In this document: one piece after another, positions 23,983 to 33,317 of the stretch
How positions within the stretch are numbered: the first letter of the stretch is position 1
How the letters are laid out: each line of letters begins with the position of its first letter
DNA from: Hyphococcus lacteus
GTDB taxonomy: Bacteria; Pseudomonadota; Alphaproteobacteria; Caulobacterales; Parvularculaceae
NCBI RefSeq assembly: GCF_041058985.1
Contig: NZ_JBEHZE010000001.1
Location: 1,984,001-2,048,000 of the forward strand
Direction: 5' to 3'
DNA length: 64,000 bases
Program-made: the position numbers and the translations under genes
The notes under the pieces: generated by a model
Told to the model about the DNA's origin: nothing
Seen by the model: the letters and a program-made list of their open reading frames with translations, nothing else
Databases searched by the model: none

Positions 23983-26484
23983 ATGAAGAAATTATATTTC
24001 GTGGCGTCTGTAGCTGCGATTACTGCCGGGTTGGCCGTATCAGGTACTGCAATGGCGCAAGATGCCAATGCCGATGATACAATAGTTGTCACCGGATATC
24101 GGCTTCAAACGCGTGAATCGATTGCAGCAAAAGCAAACGATGACCGTATTGCAGATTTCCTAAGCGCTGACGAACTTGGTCGTCAGCCCGACCTGAACGT
24201 CGCCGATAGCCTTCGCCGCGTGCCGGGCGTTGTGACTGTATTTGACGAAGATGAAGGTCGCTATGTTGGTCTTCGTGGTCTCGATCAACGTTACACATTC
24301 ATTTCCATTGATGGCGGACAGATCGCATCAACAGACCGTTCGGATCGCGACATCAATATCGAATCAATTCCGCCAACAGCGGTTAAGCGCTTAGAGGTTT
24401 TCAAAGCGGTTACACCTGATCTTGATGGACACAGCGTTGGTGGCGTTATCAATCTTGTGACACGTTCTGCATTCGACGCAGAAGGTCTCTATGCTGTCGC
24501 AAATGCTTCGGTTGGGCTTCACAGCAACACGGGTCAATTACCCAACAGTTTTTCAAACCCATCTTACCGATTTGATGGCGCGGTGTCGCAAACATTCTTT
24601 GATGACACGATTGGCGTACTTTTCGCGGGTACTTATTTTGATAAAAAGCGCGATCAAGGTCGTTCTATCATTGGCGTAGGTTCAAATGCGACCGGTGATT
24701 TTGTAAACGAAGCGCAACCGCTTGATTATGCGAACCAGATTGTTCGTTGGAACGGTCTTGCAAAGTTCGAATACAAGCCAAACGACAATTTCCATGTTTC
24801 GCTAACGGCTTCGCGCTTCGATTACCAATATGACGAAGTTCGTACGCAGTTCCGTATCTACGAAGAAGGTTTGACGCAAACTTCTGCGACAACGGGTAAC
24901 TATTCGGCGGGTGAGGGATTGCTCCGTTTTGATAAATTCCCATTGGGTCAAACGATCGACAACCTTCAGGGCAAAGTTGAATTCCGCCCAACTGAGCGCG
25001 GCCTTCTCGAAGTTGCTGCTTATTACTCTCATGGTGTTCAAGGCCACCCATACCCGAATGCGTCTTTCCGCACGGGGAGCCTACCGGGGTTAGGGTATAG
25101 CTATGATTTCGACGGTGAAAGTGTGGACGATGGTACGCTAGCAAGCGTGACACTTAATGACCCAACAGTGCTTCAAAATGGTCTCGATCAATTCCAGTTC
25201 CAAAACTATTACCATGGAAATTTCCGTAACGAAGAAGACGTCACAGAATTCAAAGCTGATTATAGCTGGAATATGGAAAGCGATGAACCGGGATTTGGTT
25301 TCAAGGTTGGTGTAAAATATCGCAATCTTGAAAAAGACCGCTATGACGAAGCCACAAACTTCACATTAGCAGATCCAAGCACAGTTCTTACTGTTCAGGA
25401 TTTTATCGACGCTGGTTCAGAGTCTTATACAGTTGAAAATCTTGGATTTAACTATCCGCACATTGACGAAGATTTGTTTACCGATTTCCTTTTTGCAAAT
25501 CCTGGCCTTTTCGATGCGGTCGATGCGTCAAACGCAAACTCGTTTTATGACATTCAAGAAGACGTCACGGCTGGTTACGGTATGTTGTCGTACCGCAATG
25601 GACCACATACGCTGATTGGCGGTCTTCGCTATGAACGCACTGAGGTTGCAACGGTTGCGACATTGAACGGCGGACCAGAACAAGTCGCGCGTAAAATCGA
25701 CTATGGTCACTTCCTTCCATCAGTCGTCTATTCGTTTGAAATTTCACCTCAGATGAAAATTCGTGCTGGCTTTGCTGAGGCATTGGGCCGCCCGAACCAC
25801 CCTGACCTTGCGGGTGCTGAGACTTTCGATGAAGTGAATTTGACGATCCGTCGGGCGAACACAGACCTAAAACCACGTGAATCCAAGAGCTTCGATCTTG
25901 GTTTTGAATGGTATATTGATCGCGGTCAGTTCTTCTCGGTTGCTGCGTTCCACAAGATCATCAAAAACCAGATCACGTCTGTAAGCTCAGAGGAAGTGAT
26001 CAACGGCGACACTTATACGGTCACGCAGCCAATCAACCTCGATCAAATCGAAGTCTCTGGTCTTGAAATTTCGTACACCGATGACACGTTCGAATTTCTA
26101 CCAGCGCCGTTTGATGGGTTCGGTGTCGCGGCTAACCTAACGCTTATGAATGGTATCGACGGCCCGGCACCAGATGGTAATCTTCTGTCTCAACCGGATT
26201 ACCTCTACAATGTGGCTGCGCTCTACGCTAAAGGCCCGTTCTCGGCTAAAGTAACTTATAATTATGTGGATGACCGTCCAACGAGTGCAACGCGCGCTGA
26301 GACATCATACGAACAGCTTGATGCGCAGGTTCGCTGGCAGTTGACCGACAATTTCCAAGTTCAGCTCGAAGGCCGCAATTTGCTAAATAATCCACGTACG
26401 AACTACTATACCGACACAAACCACCTTCGTGAAATCAATGATTTCGGAAACTCTTACTGGTTCACAATTGCCTACAAATATTAA
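23983..26484 (+). CDS. TonB-dependent outer membrane receptor (Caulobacter/Xanthomonas type)
   Basis: An 833-residue receptor. A signal peptide (residues 1-25, cleavage after AMA) is followed by a TonB-box-like DDTIVVTGYR at 31-40, a plug domain (RVPGVVTVFDEDEGRYVGLRGLDQRY, SVGGVINLVTR) and a long beta-barrel ending in the aromatic SYWFTIAYKY. It imports a bound nutrient across the outer membrane with TonB energy. The ATG at 23983 has GGGGA five bases upstream; the open frame continues 36 codons further up without signal-peptide logic. The receptor is followed by a terminator and then two secreted phosphoesterase genes, suggesting a phosphoester-derived ligand (inference). Confidence 0.92.
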   Translation: MKKLYFVASVAAITAGLAVSGTAMAQDANADDTIVVTGYRLQTRESIAAKANDDRIADFLSADELGRQPDLNVADSLRRVPGVVTVFDEDEGRYVGLRGLDQRYTFISIDGGQIASTDRSDRDINIESIPPTAVKRLEVFKAVTPDLDGHSVGGVINLVTRSAFDAEGLYAVANASVGLHSNTGQLPNSFSNPSYRFDGAVSQTFFDDTIGVLFAGTYFDKKRDQGRSIIGVGSNATGDFVNEAQPLDYANQIVRWNGLAKFEYKPNDNFHVSLTASRFDYQYDEVRTQFRIYEEGLTQTSATTGNYSAGEGLLRFDKFPLGQTIDNLQGKVEFRPTERGLLEVAAYYSHGVQGHPYPNASFRTGSLPGLGYSYDFDGESVDDGTLASVTLNDPTVLQNGLDQFQFQNYYHGNFRNEEDVTEFKADYSWNMESDEPGFGFKVGVKYRNLEKDRYDEATNFTLADPSTVLTVQDFIDAGSESYTVENLGFNYPHIDEDLFTDFLFANPGLFDAVDASNANSFYDIQEDVTAGYGMLSYRNGPHTLIGGLRYERTEVATVATLNGGPEQVARKIDYGHFLPSVVYSFEISPQMKIRAGFAEALGRPNHPDLAGAETFDEVNLTIRRANTDLKPRESKSFDLGFEWYIDRGQFFSVAAFHKIIKNQITSVSSEEVINGDTYTVTQPINLDQIEVSGLEISYTDDTFEFLPAPFDGFGVAANLTLMNGIDGPAPDGNLLSQPDYLYNVAALYAKGPFSAKVTYNYVDDRPTSATRAETSYEQLDAQVRWQLTDNFQVQLEGRNLLNNPRTNYYTDTNHLREINDFGNSYWFTIAYKY

Positions 26485-26505
26485 TTCGTAGGTTGTTAAT
26501 CAAAG

Positions 26506-26540
26506 GAACGGTTAGCACCCAAGCGCTAGCCGTTCTTTTT
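26506..26540 (+). terminator. Rho-independent terminator after the TonB receptor
   Basis: An 11-base stem (26506-26516 with 26525-26535, one G-U pair) with an eight-base loop is followed by five T. It lies 21 bases after the receptor stop and 25 bases before the phosphoesterase start. The downstream genes are expressed by partial read-through or a promoter of their own. Confidence 0.88.
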
Positions 26541-26564
26541 CGTATTCAGAAAAGGTGATTGAAC

Positions 26565-27494
26565 ATGATCAAAACTTTATTGGCGGGTTTTTGCGCCGGC
26601 GCGGCGCTTTGTTCGTCTGTTGCTGCTGAGCCATTGCGCTTTGCAGTTTTTGGCGACATCCAAGAAGAAACCGCAGCGGGTCACGCTAAAGACCTGGCCC
26701 TTGCCGAACGTATCAACGAATCTAATCCGGAATTTACAATATTTGTTGGTGATATTCAGGGTGGTGGCCCGTGCACTGATCAACAACGCGAGGAAGCCGC
26801 CGAAGTTTTTAGCAAAATTGAAGGCCCGTTGGTTTTTGTCCCCGGTGACAATGCCTGGACTGACTGTAGGCTAAAAGGAAAAGGCGACTGGTATCCTCTT
26901 GAGCGTCTTGAAAAATTGCGTGAGACGCTGGTGCCAAAGGGTAAGAGCCTCGGCCAGAACCCAATGCCGCTTAAACAGCAAAAAGGCGAATATCGCGAAA
27001 ACGCACGTTGGACACGTGACGGGGTTGTGTTTGTGACCCTGCATATGCCCGGTGGGAATAACGGGCTGTATCCTGATCGTTACGCCTTTGATGAATATGA
27101 ACGCCGCAACGCGGCGAATTTAGAATGGTTACAAGCGGCCTATGACGAAGTGACGGCACAGAAAGCCAAAGCGCTGGTTGTTTTGTTTCATGGTAACCCG
27201 CATTGGGAAGACATTTATTGGCGTGCGACGGCTTATCGCGATTTCAAATCTATGCTCGCAAATGAAGGCGCAGAAATTGGAGTGCCAATTCTTGCGGTGC
27301 ATGGCGACAGCCATATTTTCCGGGTTGATAAACCGCTTAAATTCAATGACGGTCGCACGCGTGCAAATCACGTTACAAGGCTAGAGGTATTCGGATCGCC
27401 GGAGCGCGGCTATGTAATGGTCACGGCCGATGAAGCGAACCCGGAAATTTTTTCTTTCACTGCGGTCGAAGTAGAAGGGCATCCGGGTCAGTAA
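26565..27494 (+). CDS. Secreted calcineurin-like metallophosphoesterase
   Basis: A 309-residue protein with a signal peptide (about residues 1-21, cleaved near VAA-EP). Metallophosphoesterase motifs appear in order: FAVFGDIQ (Asp31), FVGDIQGGG, VPGDNAWTD, LFHGNPHW and HGDSHIF, covering the dinuclear metal ligands. It would hydrolyse phosphoesters in the periplasm. The ATG at 26565 has AAGGTGA upstream. It lies between the TonB receptor and the GDPD lipoprotein, consistent with phosphoester scavenging. Actual substrate unknown. Confidence 0.85.
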   Translation: MIKTLLAGFCAGAALCSSVAAEPLRFAVFGDIQEETAAGHAKDLALAERINESNPEFTIFVGDIQGGGPCTDQQREEAAEVFSKIEGPLVFVPGDNAWTDCRLKGKGDWYPLERLEKLRETLVPKGKSLGQNPMPLKQQKGEYRENARWTRDGVVFVTLHMPGGNNGLYPDRYAFDEYERRNAANLEWLQAAYDEVTAQKAKALVVLFHGNPHWEDIYWRATAYRDFKSMLANEGAEIGVPILAVHGDSHIFRVDKPLKFNDGRTRANHVTRLEVFGSPERGYVMVTADEANPEIFSFTAVEVEGHPGQ

Positions 27495-27527
27495 GCGCGG
27501 GGATGCAAAAAAGAATTGGCAAACAGT

Positions 27528-28433
27528 ATGTTGATACAATCTCGATGGATCGCTGTGGCATTCTTGGTGACTTTAACAGGGTGTATGGGCTCCAAAGAAG
27601 CGTCAAAAATTGGTTGGAATACTGTTTGCCGTTCAGATGCGGTTATAAATTCTATTCGGGATGATCGTAACGGAAGAATATTAGTGACTGCCCATCGGGC
27701 GGCTCATGATAGTGCTCCAGAAAATTCAATCGCGTCGATTGAACGCGCGATTGAGTTGGGTGTTGATATCGTTGAGTTAGACGTTCGTCTTTCAAAGGAT
27801 GGCGTCCCGGTCCTCATGCATGATGCAACGATGGACCGAACGACTTCGGGTACGGGCATTGTCAAAGACAAAACATTGTCAGCGATAAAAACTCTACGGC
27901 TTCGTATGGCTGATGGCGCGTTAACCGACGAAAAAATTCCAACGCTGGCGGAAGCGTTATCGGCGGCGCGCGGTAAAATTGCCATCAATGTGGATTTGAA
28001 ATCCATTGATATTGCGCCGATTGCAAAGGTCATACACGAAAGCGGTGCGGCGTCTGGCGTTTTTTTCTACAACAGTAAAATGAGCGTGCTCGATGAAGTC
28101 CGCACCTATCTGCCCGAAGCAGTCGTACAGCCGATTGGTAGCACTGCTGATGAAGTGTTGATGCTCGCAAAGCAAAATCAACTTGAGCTTATTCACTTGC
28201 GTGAAAACTATGCGTCACAAGAGCTTTCTGATGCGCTCGATGAAATTGGTGTTTCTGGATATATCAATGCGCTTGGCCTTGCTGATCAAATGCTCGGTTG
28301 GGGTGATGATCGGTTAGTCCGAGCGCTCATTGAAACGCAACCGGATGTGATTCAAACCGATGAACCCGAAGCGCTGATTGCTATCCTCGAGGAGTTGAAA
28401 TTACGCAAATCATTACCGCGCGCTTGCGGCTAA
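27528..28433 (+). CDS. Glycerophosphodiester phosphodiesterase-family lipoprotein
   Basis: A 301-residue protein with a lipoprotein signal (LTGC, Cys19) and a GDPD TIM-barrel. Catalytic signatures are TAHRAAHDSAPENS, VDIVELDVRLSKDG and VLMHDATMDRTT, giving the two catalytic His and the metal-binding Glu/Asp. It would cleave glycerophosphodiesters from phospholipid head groups to glycerol-3-phosphate. The ATG at 27528 is preferred for the signal sequence, although no strong ribosome site is seen; an in-frame TTG lies at 27516. It follows the phosphoesterase by 33 bases and ends overlapping the convergent glycosyltransferase by four bases. Confidence 0.87.
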   Translation: MLIQSRWIAVAFLVTLTGCMGSKEASKIGWNTVCRSDAVINSIRDDRNGRILVTAHRAAHDSAPENSIASIERAIELGVDIVELDVRLSKDGVPVLMHDATMDRTTSGTGIVKDKTLSAIKTLRLRMADGALTDEKIPTLAEALSAARGKIAINVDLKSIDIAPIAKVIHESGAASGVFFYNSKMSVLDEVRTYLPEAVVQPIGSTADEVLMLAKQNQLELIHLRENYASQELSDALDEIGVSGYINALGLADQMLGWGDDRLVRALIETQPDVIQTDEPEALIAILEELKLRKSLPRACG

Positions 28434-29482
28434 TTTTCGTTGAACCATTGGCTGAGGATTTCGCTGAAAAAGCGGATGGTGTTTTCTTCGCTGCAATGGG
28501 TTGTTGCATAGTCTTTGGCAGCAGCCCCGATCTCTGCCGCTAACACGGGATTTTCAGCAATCTTAGTGATCGCATCGGCGAGGGCGCCGCTGTCTCTTGG
28601 GGGAACTAACAACCCGGTGACGCCATCGGTAATATAGTCCGCCGCGCCAGCGGCATCGGTAACGATTTGCGCTTTCCCCAAATGCATACCGCCAACTAAT
28701 GTCACCAGCCCACAGGGCGTCTCGCGGCTCCGCAAAGGGATTAGTGCCGCTTCGGCGCGTTGAACGATCCCCCAAGCCTCGTTGAAGGGCAGATTGAACT
28801 TTGTCTCAAGATTAGGTGGTGGGTTCAGTCCATCGAAGTTATGGGATCGCGCTACAGCAATGAAACGAATATTGGGCAATGCACGTGCTGCATCACAGAG
28901 GACTTCATAATCACGGGCTTCGCCGCCGAGTGCCGCGAAATAAGGCCCTTCGATTGTTCGAGGTTCGAGTCCCTTAAGCGGTGCCGAAACGCCCCACGGT
29001 GCGCGCAAAAAGCGGCTCTGGTCGAGACCGAACATATCAGCGTAAAGCCCTTGTTCTGCATCGGTAAATACCGCGAAAGCATCTACTTTGCTGAATGCTT
29101 TTTTCATCACGCTTTTTCTGATTCCCGTGGGCAGATCAGTATAGTTAAACGCGAACGCCAGATGCTTTGCTTTGGCTGTCGCCGCTCCTGCGAACCATTC
29201 CACCCATGCTGTGGCCCAGGGGCCGTGCGAGACAATCAGGTCAAAGGGGTTTTTGCGGGCATCCGCCGCCAGCACCTGCGCCCCACGTAGCCGTCCCAAA
29301 GCCGCTAAACGGCGTGAATTGGTGGCCATCGAATATCCGGTCCATTCCAAGGGCCGACCTGAAATCGTGAAATCCGGCCCCATGAGGTCGCGAAGCCAGA
29401 CCCACTCCATATCCGGGTTATTTGAAATATTCGCGATGCGGATAGGCGGTTTTTGGGTCATATTGCTCGTTTGTGATGACAT
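28430..29482 (-). CDS. Glycosyltransferase (GT4-like, GT-B fold)
   Basis: A 350-residue putative glycosyltransferase. The C-terminal half shows the GT-B nucleotide-sugar region: AALIPLRSRETPCGLVTL with the conserved acidic residue, then VTDAAGAADYITDGVTGLLV, typical of GT4-like enzymes. The N-terminal half is divergent (NPDMEWVWLRDLMG). It may transfer a sugar to a lipid, polysaccharide or protein. It stands alone, convergent with the GDPD gene and divergent from fabD. The start (29482 or ATG 29461) is uncertain because neither has a good ribosome site. Confidence 0.78.
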   Translation of the reverse strand: MSSQTSNMTQKPPIRIANISNNPDMEWVWLRDLMGPDFTISGRPLEWTGYSMATNSRRLAALGRLRGAQVLAADARKNPFDLIVSHGPWATAWVEWFAGAATAKAKHLAFAFNYTDLPTGIRKSVMKKAFSKVDAFAVFTDAEQGLYADMFGLDQSRFLRAPWGVSAPLKGLEPRTIEGPYFAALGGEARDYEVLCDAARALPNIRFIAVARSHNFDGLNPPPNLETKFNLPFNEAWGIVQRAEAALIPLRSRETPCGLVTLVGGMHLGKAQIVTDAAGAADYITDGVTGLLVPPRDSGALADAITKIAENPVLAAEIGAAAKDYATTHCSEENTIRFFSEILSQWFNEN

Positions 29483-29656
29483 TACGCTGTTTAGGCATTG
29501 CGTGGGGCAGATTTTGATTTGTTGCGCTAATAACAGGGCCCGCCAAAAGCCGCAAAATATTGTTGAACATCATCAGTAATTTGCGCTGCTTCTTGCCCTA
29601 AAGGGTACTGAACGCTATGTCCGCGCTCTCGATTGATTCCAAAGAAGGCAGACCGA

Positions 29657-30592
29657 ATGGCGCGCGCGTATATTTTTCCAGGACAAGGTAGTCAGGCTGT
29701 TGGTATGGGTTCGGCCCTGGTTGAGGCCTTTCCAGTTGCCAAAGAAGTCTATCAGGAAGTTGACGACGCACTTGGCCAGAACTTGTCTAAGTTGATGCGC
29801 GAAGGCCCGATGGAAGAATTGACGCTGACCACAAATGCGCAACCAGCGTTGATGGCGCATTCAGTAGCGGTTGTGCGCATTCTTGAAGCAGAAGCGGGTC
29901 TAGACATTGCTAATGCGATGTTTGTGGCGGGGCATTCGCTCGGTGAATATTCTGCGCTTTGTGCAGCACGCGCGATCAGCCTTTCCGATACCGCAAAATT
30001 ATTGCGCATTCGTGGTGAAGCGATGCAAGCGGCGGTGCCGGTTGGCCAAGGCGCAATGGCAGCATTAATCGGCGTTGACCTTGAAGGCGCACAAAAAGCA
30101 ATCGACGCCGCAGCGGGCGAGGGCGTCTGCGAAATTGCAAATGACAATGCGCCGGGGCAGGTCGTTATTTCGGGCGAGAAAAAACGCGTTGAAGCCGTTT
30201 GTGCTGGCGCGAAAGAATTTGGTGCGAAGATCGCAAAGCTTTTACCGGTGTCTGCACCATTTCATTCAAGCCTAATGAAACCAGCGGCTGACCGAATGGA
30301 AGAGGCGCTGGGAAAAACCGAAATCACCGCACCAGTTACATCTGTGGTTGCCAATGTGACGGCACAAACCACCGTTAGTCCAAGTGAAATTCGCGCACTC
30401 TTGGTGAAGCAGGTGACAGGAAGTGTGCGCTGGACGGAAAGCGTCCAATATATGATTACGCAAGGATGCGATAATTTTGTTGAGCTTGGTTCGGGTAAGG
30501 TCCTGAGCGGTTTGGTCAAACGCATTGACCGAAGTGTTACAATTTCCAACGTCGGAGAGCCCGGCGATATTGACGGCTTTGTCAAAGCCTGA
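29657..30592 (+). CDS. fabD: Malonyl-CoA:ACP transacylase
   Basis: A 311-residue FabD that loads malonyl groups onto acyl carrier protein for type II fatty acid synthesis. FPGQGSQAVGMG at the start, the nucleophile Ser94 in GHSLGEYSA and the catalytic His in SAPFHSSLM are present. ATG at 29657 with AAGG upstream gives the canonical N-terminus; an upstream TTG is not used. First gene of the fabD-fabG-acpP-fabF series, 44 bases before fabG. Confidence 0.96.
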   Translation: MARAYIFPGQGSQAVGMGSALVEAFPVAKEVYQEVDDALGQNLSKLMREGPMEELTLTTNAQPALMAHSVAVVRILEAEAGLDIANAMFVAGHSLGEYSALCAARAISLSDTAKLLRIRGEAMQAAVPVGQGAMAALIGVDLEGAQKAIDAAAGEGVCEIANDNAPGQVVISGEKKRVEAVCAGAKEFGAKIAKLLPVSAPFHSSLMKPAADRMEEALGKTEITAPVTSVVANVTAQTTVSPSEIRALLVKQVTGSVRWTESVQYMITQGCDNFVELGSGKVLSGLVKRIDRSVTISNVGEPGDIDGFVKA

Positions 30593-30636
30593 TTGCAATA
30601 GTTTAGTTCTTCCGTAGACAGAAAAAGGGATACGGT

Positions 30637-31374
30637 ATGTTTGATCTTTCCGGTAAACGGGCGCTCGTCACTGGTGCCACAGGTGGCATCGGCGAAGCGG
30701 TCGCGAAGTCACTTCACAAGCAAGGGGCGACGGTAACGATTTCTGGAACGCGCGCTGAAAAGCTTGAGGCATTGGCCACAGAGCTGAAAGATCGTGTGCA
30801 TATAGCGCCATGTAACCTTTCCGATCTTGAAGCGGTGGATGCGCTACCCAAGCAAGCGATTGAGAACATGGGCGGTCTCGACATCGTCATTTCAAATGCG
30901 GGCGTAACGCGCGATAATCTGATGATGATGTTAAAACCGGACATGTGGGATGACGTCATCAAGATTAATCTGACCGCTTATTTCCGGCTAGCGAAGGCAA
31001 GCCTACGGGGTATGGCCAAGCAGCGCTTTGGACGCATCATTGGGGTCACCTCGGTTGTTGGCGTCACCGGGAACGCGGGCCAGGCGAATTATGCAGCTTC
31101 GAAGGCCGGCATGATCGGGATGTCGAAATCTCTGGCACAGGAAGTCGCCAGCCGTAATGTGACTGTGAATTGTATTGCGCCCGGTTTTATTGCAACTGCG
31201 ATGACCGATGCCCTCAATGACCAACAAAAAGAAGCGATTCTGGGGAAAATTCCTGCTGGGGCGATGGGTTCTCCAGATGACATCGCGAGCGCAGCCGTGT
31301 ACCTCGCATCAGATGAGGCACGCTACGTCACTGGCCAAACCCTTCATGTCAATGGTGGCATGGCGATGGTCTAA
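30637..31374 (+). CDS. fabG: 3-oxoacyl-ACP reductase
   Basis: A 245-residue NADPH-dependent SDR reducing 3-ketoacyl-ACP. It has the glycine motif TGATGGIG at 12-19, NAGVTRDNLMMM near 88, and Ser139, Tyr152 and Lys156 (YAASK). The NAGxTRDNL stretch distinguishes FabG from other SDRs. It lies between fabD and acpP. Length is standard. Confidence 0.96.
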   Translation: MFDLSGKRALVTGATGGIGEAVAKSLHKQGATVTISGTRAEKLEALATELKDRVHIAPCNLSDLEAVDALPKQAIENMGGLDIVISNAGVTRDNLMMMLKPDMWDDVIKINLTAYFRLAKASLRGMAKQRFGRIIGVTSVVGVTGNAGQANYAASKAGMIGMSKSLAQEVASRNVTVNCIAPGFIATAMTDALNDQQKEAILGKIPAGAMGSPDDIASAAVYLASDEARYVTGQTLHVNGGMAMV

Positions 31375-31542
31375 ACGCGGTGTTGGCGTCAGTTTGAGGT
31401 CTTAAATAGGTGGTTTTGGCGTTGCAACAATCTGCAATATGCCGTAATTGCGCCCCGAATAAGATCTTTCTGGCGGCAGTGCCCCCATCTTTAAGTTATC
31501 TGTCGGAAAGTATAAATAACTGTTTTTACTAAGGAGCGTTGA

Positions 31543-31779
31543 ATGTCTGATCTTGCGGAACGCGTAAAGAAAATTGTTGTCGAGCACCTCGACGTAGATG
31601 CAGCGAAAGTTGAGCCAAAAGCGAGCTTCATCGATGACCTCGGTGCAGACAGCCTCGATATTGTCGAGTTAGTCATGGCGTTTGAGGAAGAGTTCGACGT
31701 TGAAATTCCTGATGACGCTGCTGAGACAATTCAGTCTGTTGGCGACGCTATCAAGTTTATCGAAGAGCAAAAAAAGTAA
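31543..31779 (+). CDS. acpP: Acyl carrier protein
   Basis: A 78-residue acidic protein that carries growing acyl chains on a phosphopantetheine arm attached to Ser37 in DLGADSLDIVELVMA. AAGGAG lies eight bases before the ATG. It is preceded by a 168-base gap that likely holds its own promoter, consistent with its usual high expression, and is followed by fabF. Confidence 0.97.
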   Translation: MSDLAERVKKIVVEHLDVDAAKVEPKASFIDDLGADSLDIVELVMAFEEEFDVEIPDDAAETIQSVGDAIKFIEEQKK

Positions 31780-31918
31780 CTCGCTCTTTTTGTGTTGACG
31801 TGCCGCCGGTGGATTAGCGCCAGCGGTGCCGTTTGCCTGTATTGTTGATGCCTGCATCGGTGCCTGACTCAAGCGCATACCATCTCGGCTCAATTGTTTT
31901 TGATCGGAGTTAAATGGC

Positions 31919-33205
31919 ATGCGTCGTGTTGTGGTCACCGGAATAGGAATCGTTTCTCCACTCGGGTTCGGAATTGAGCCCGTGTGGACGCGACTCATCA
32001 ATGGCGAATCTGGTGCTGGGGTTGTCGAAAAGTTCGACACCTCTGCGCTGCCATGCCGAATCGCAGCGGAAATTCCCAAAACCAATGGTTATGGCGGCGG
32101 TGAAAAAGCAGGTGATGCTGCTTTTAATGCTGACGATTGGGTTGAAGCGCGTGAACAACGCCGCATGGACGATTTTATGGTCTATGGCGTTGCTGCTGCG
32201 CATATGGCGTTTGACGATTCAGGACTTGAGCTTAAGACCGACGAAGAGCGCGAACGTGCCGGCGTAATGACTGGCTCGGGCATTGGCGGTCTTCAAGGGA
32301 TTGAACGTGAAGTTCTGGTCTTGAACGAAAAAGGCCCACGCCGGGTCTCGCCATTTTTTATCACCGGCAATTTGATTAATTTGGTTTCTGGCCAGATATC
32401 TATCCGTCACGGAATGAAAGGGCCAAATCACGCCGTCGTAACAGCGTGTTCATCTGGTGCGCATTCCATCGGCGATGCTGCTCGGCTCATTGCTTTTGAT
32501 GATGCCGATGTCATGCTTGCTGGCGGTGCGGAGTCGTCAATTTGCCCGATCGGTTTTGCCGGGTTTGCTTCGTGTAAGGCGCTAACAACGCACTTTAACG
32601 ATACACCTGAAAAAGCATCGCGTCCCTATGATAAGGACCGCGATGGTTTCATGATGGGTGAGGGGGCAGGCTTTGTGATGCTCGAAGAATATGAGCATGC
32701 AAAAGCGCGCGGCGCTAAAATCTATGGCGAGATTATCGGTTACGGCCTTTCGGGCGATGCCCATCACATCACTGCGCCCGCTGACGACGGCAATGGTGGT
32801 TATCGCGCTATGCAGATGGCGTTGAAACGCGCCGGCCTGACGCCAAAAGATATTGATTATGTCAATGCGCACGGTACTTCGACGCCGGTGGGCGATGAGA
32901 TTGAATTGCGCGCTGTAGAGCGGTTGTTCGGTGAGGCCGCTGAAGGTCTGGTTATGTCTTCGACGAAATCGTCAATCGGGCACCTCTTGGGCGCTGCTGG
33001 CGCGGTTGAGGCAATTTTCTGCCTTCTGGCCATGCGCGATGGCGTTGCGCCGCCGACCCTTAATCTCGACAATCCGTCGGTGGAGACACCAATCAATCTC
33101 GCGCCGAATAAAGCCGTAAAAAAGTCGATCAGTGTCGCGCTTTCCAATTCGTTTGGTTTTGGTGGCACCAATGCGTCGCTTATTATGCGCCGGGTTGATG
33201 CTTAG
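31919..33205 (+). CDS. fabF: 3-oxoacyl-ACP synthase II
   Basis: A 428-residue condensing enzyme for elongation of fatty acids. The Cys-His-His triad is visible: Cys177 in VVTACSSGAH, a His in NAHGTSTPVGD and a His in KSSIGHLLGAAG. Length and N-terminus (MRRVVVTGIGIVSPLG) fit FabF. It is 139 bases after acpP and 112 bases before mltG. Confidence 0.96.
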   Translation: MRRVVVTGIGIVSPLGFGIEPVWTRLINGESGAGVVEKFDTSALPCRIAAEIPKTNGYGGGEKAGDAAFNADDWVEAREQRRMDDFMVYGVAAAHMAFDDSGLELKTDEERERAGVMTGSGIGGLQGIEREVLVLNEKGPRRVSPFFITGNLINLVSGQISIRHGMKGPNHAVVTACSSGAHSIGDAARLIAFDDADVMLAGGAESSICPIGFAGFASCKALTTHFNDTPEKASRPYDKDRDGFMMGEGAGFVMLEEYEHAKARGAKIYGEIIGYGLSGDAHHITAPADDGNGGYRAMQMALKRAGLTPKDIDYVNAHGTSTPVGDEIELRAVERLFGEAAEGLVMSSTKSSIGHLLGAAGAVEAIFCLLAMRDGVAPPTLNLDNPSVETPINLAPNKAVKKSISVALSNSFGFGGTNASLIMRRVDA

Positions 33206-33263
33206 CTGCCAAATACCAACGAAACTTGGTTTCCTCTTCGGGCAAAAACGCTCTAAGCTTGTG

Positions 33264-33288
33264 GCGCGCATAGGACAACTATGTGCGC
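33264..33288 (+). other. Hairpin in the fabF-mltG gap
   Basis: A ten-base stem with one G-U pair (33264-33273 with 33279-33288) and a five-base loop lies 59 bases after the fabF stop. No T-run follows, so it is more likely an RNA-stabilising or processing element than an intrinsic terminator. Confidence 0.4.
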
Positions 33289-33317
33289 AATAAGCGCAAT
33301 ACGGGGAATTTGCGGGG

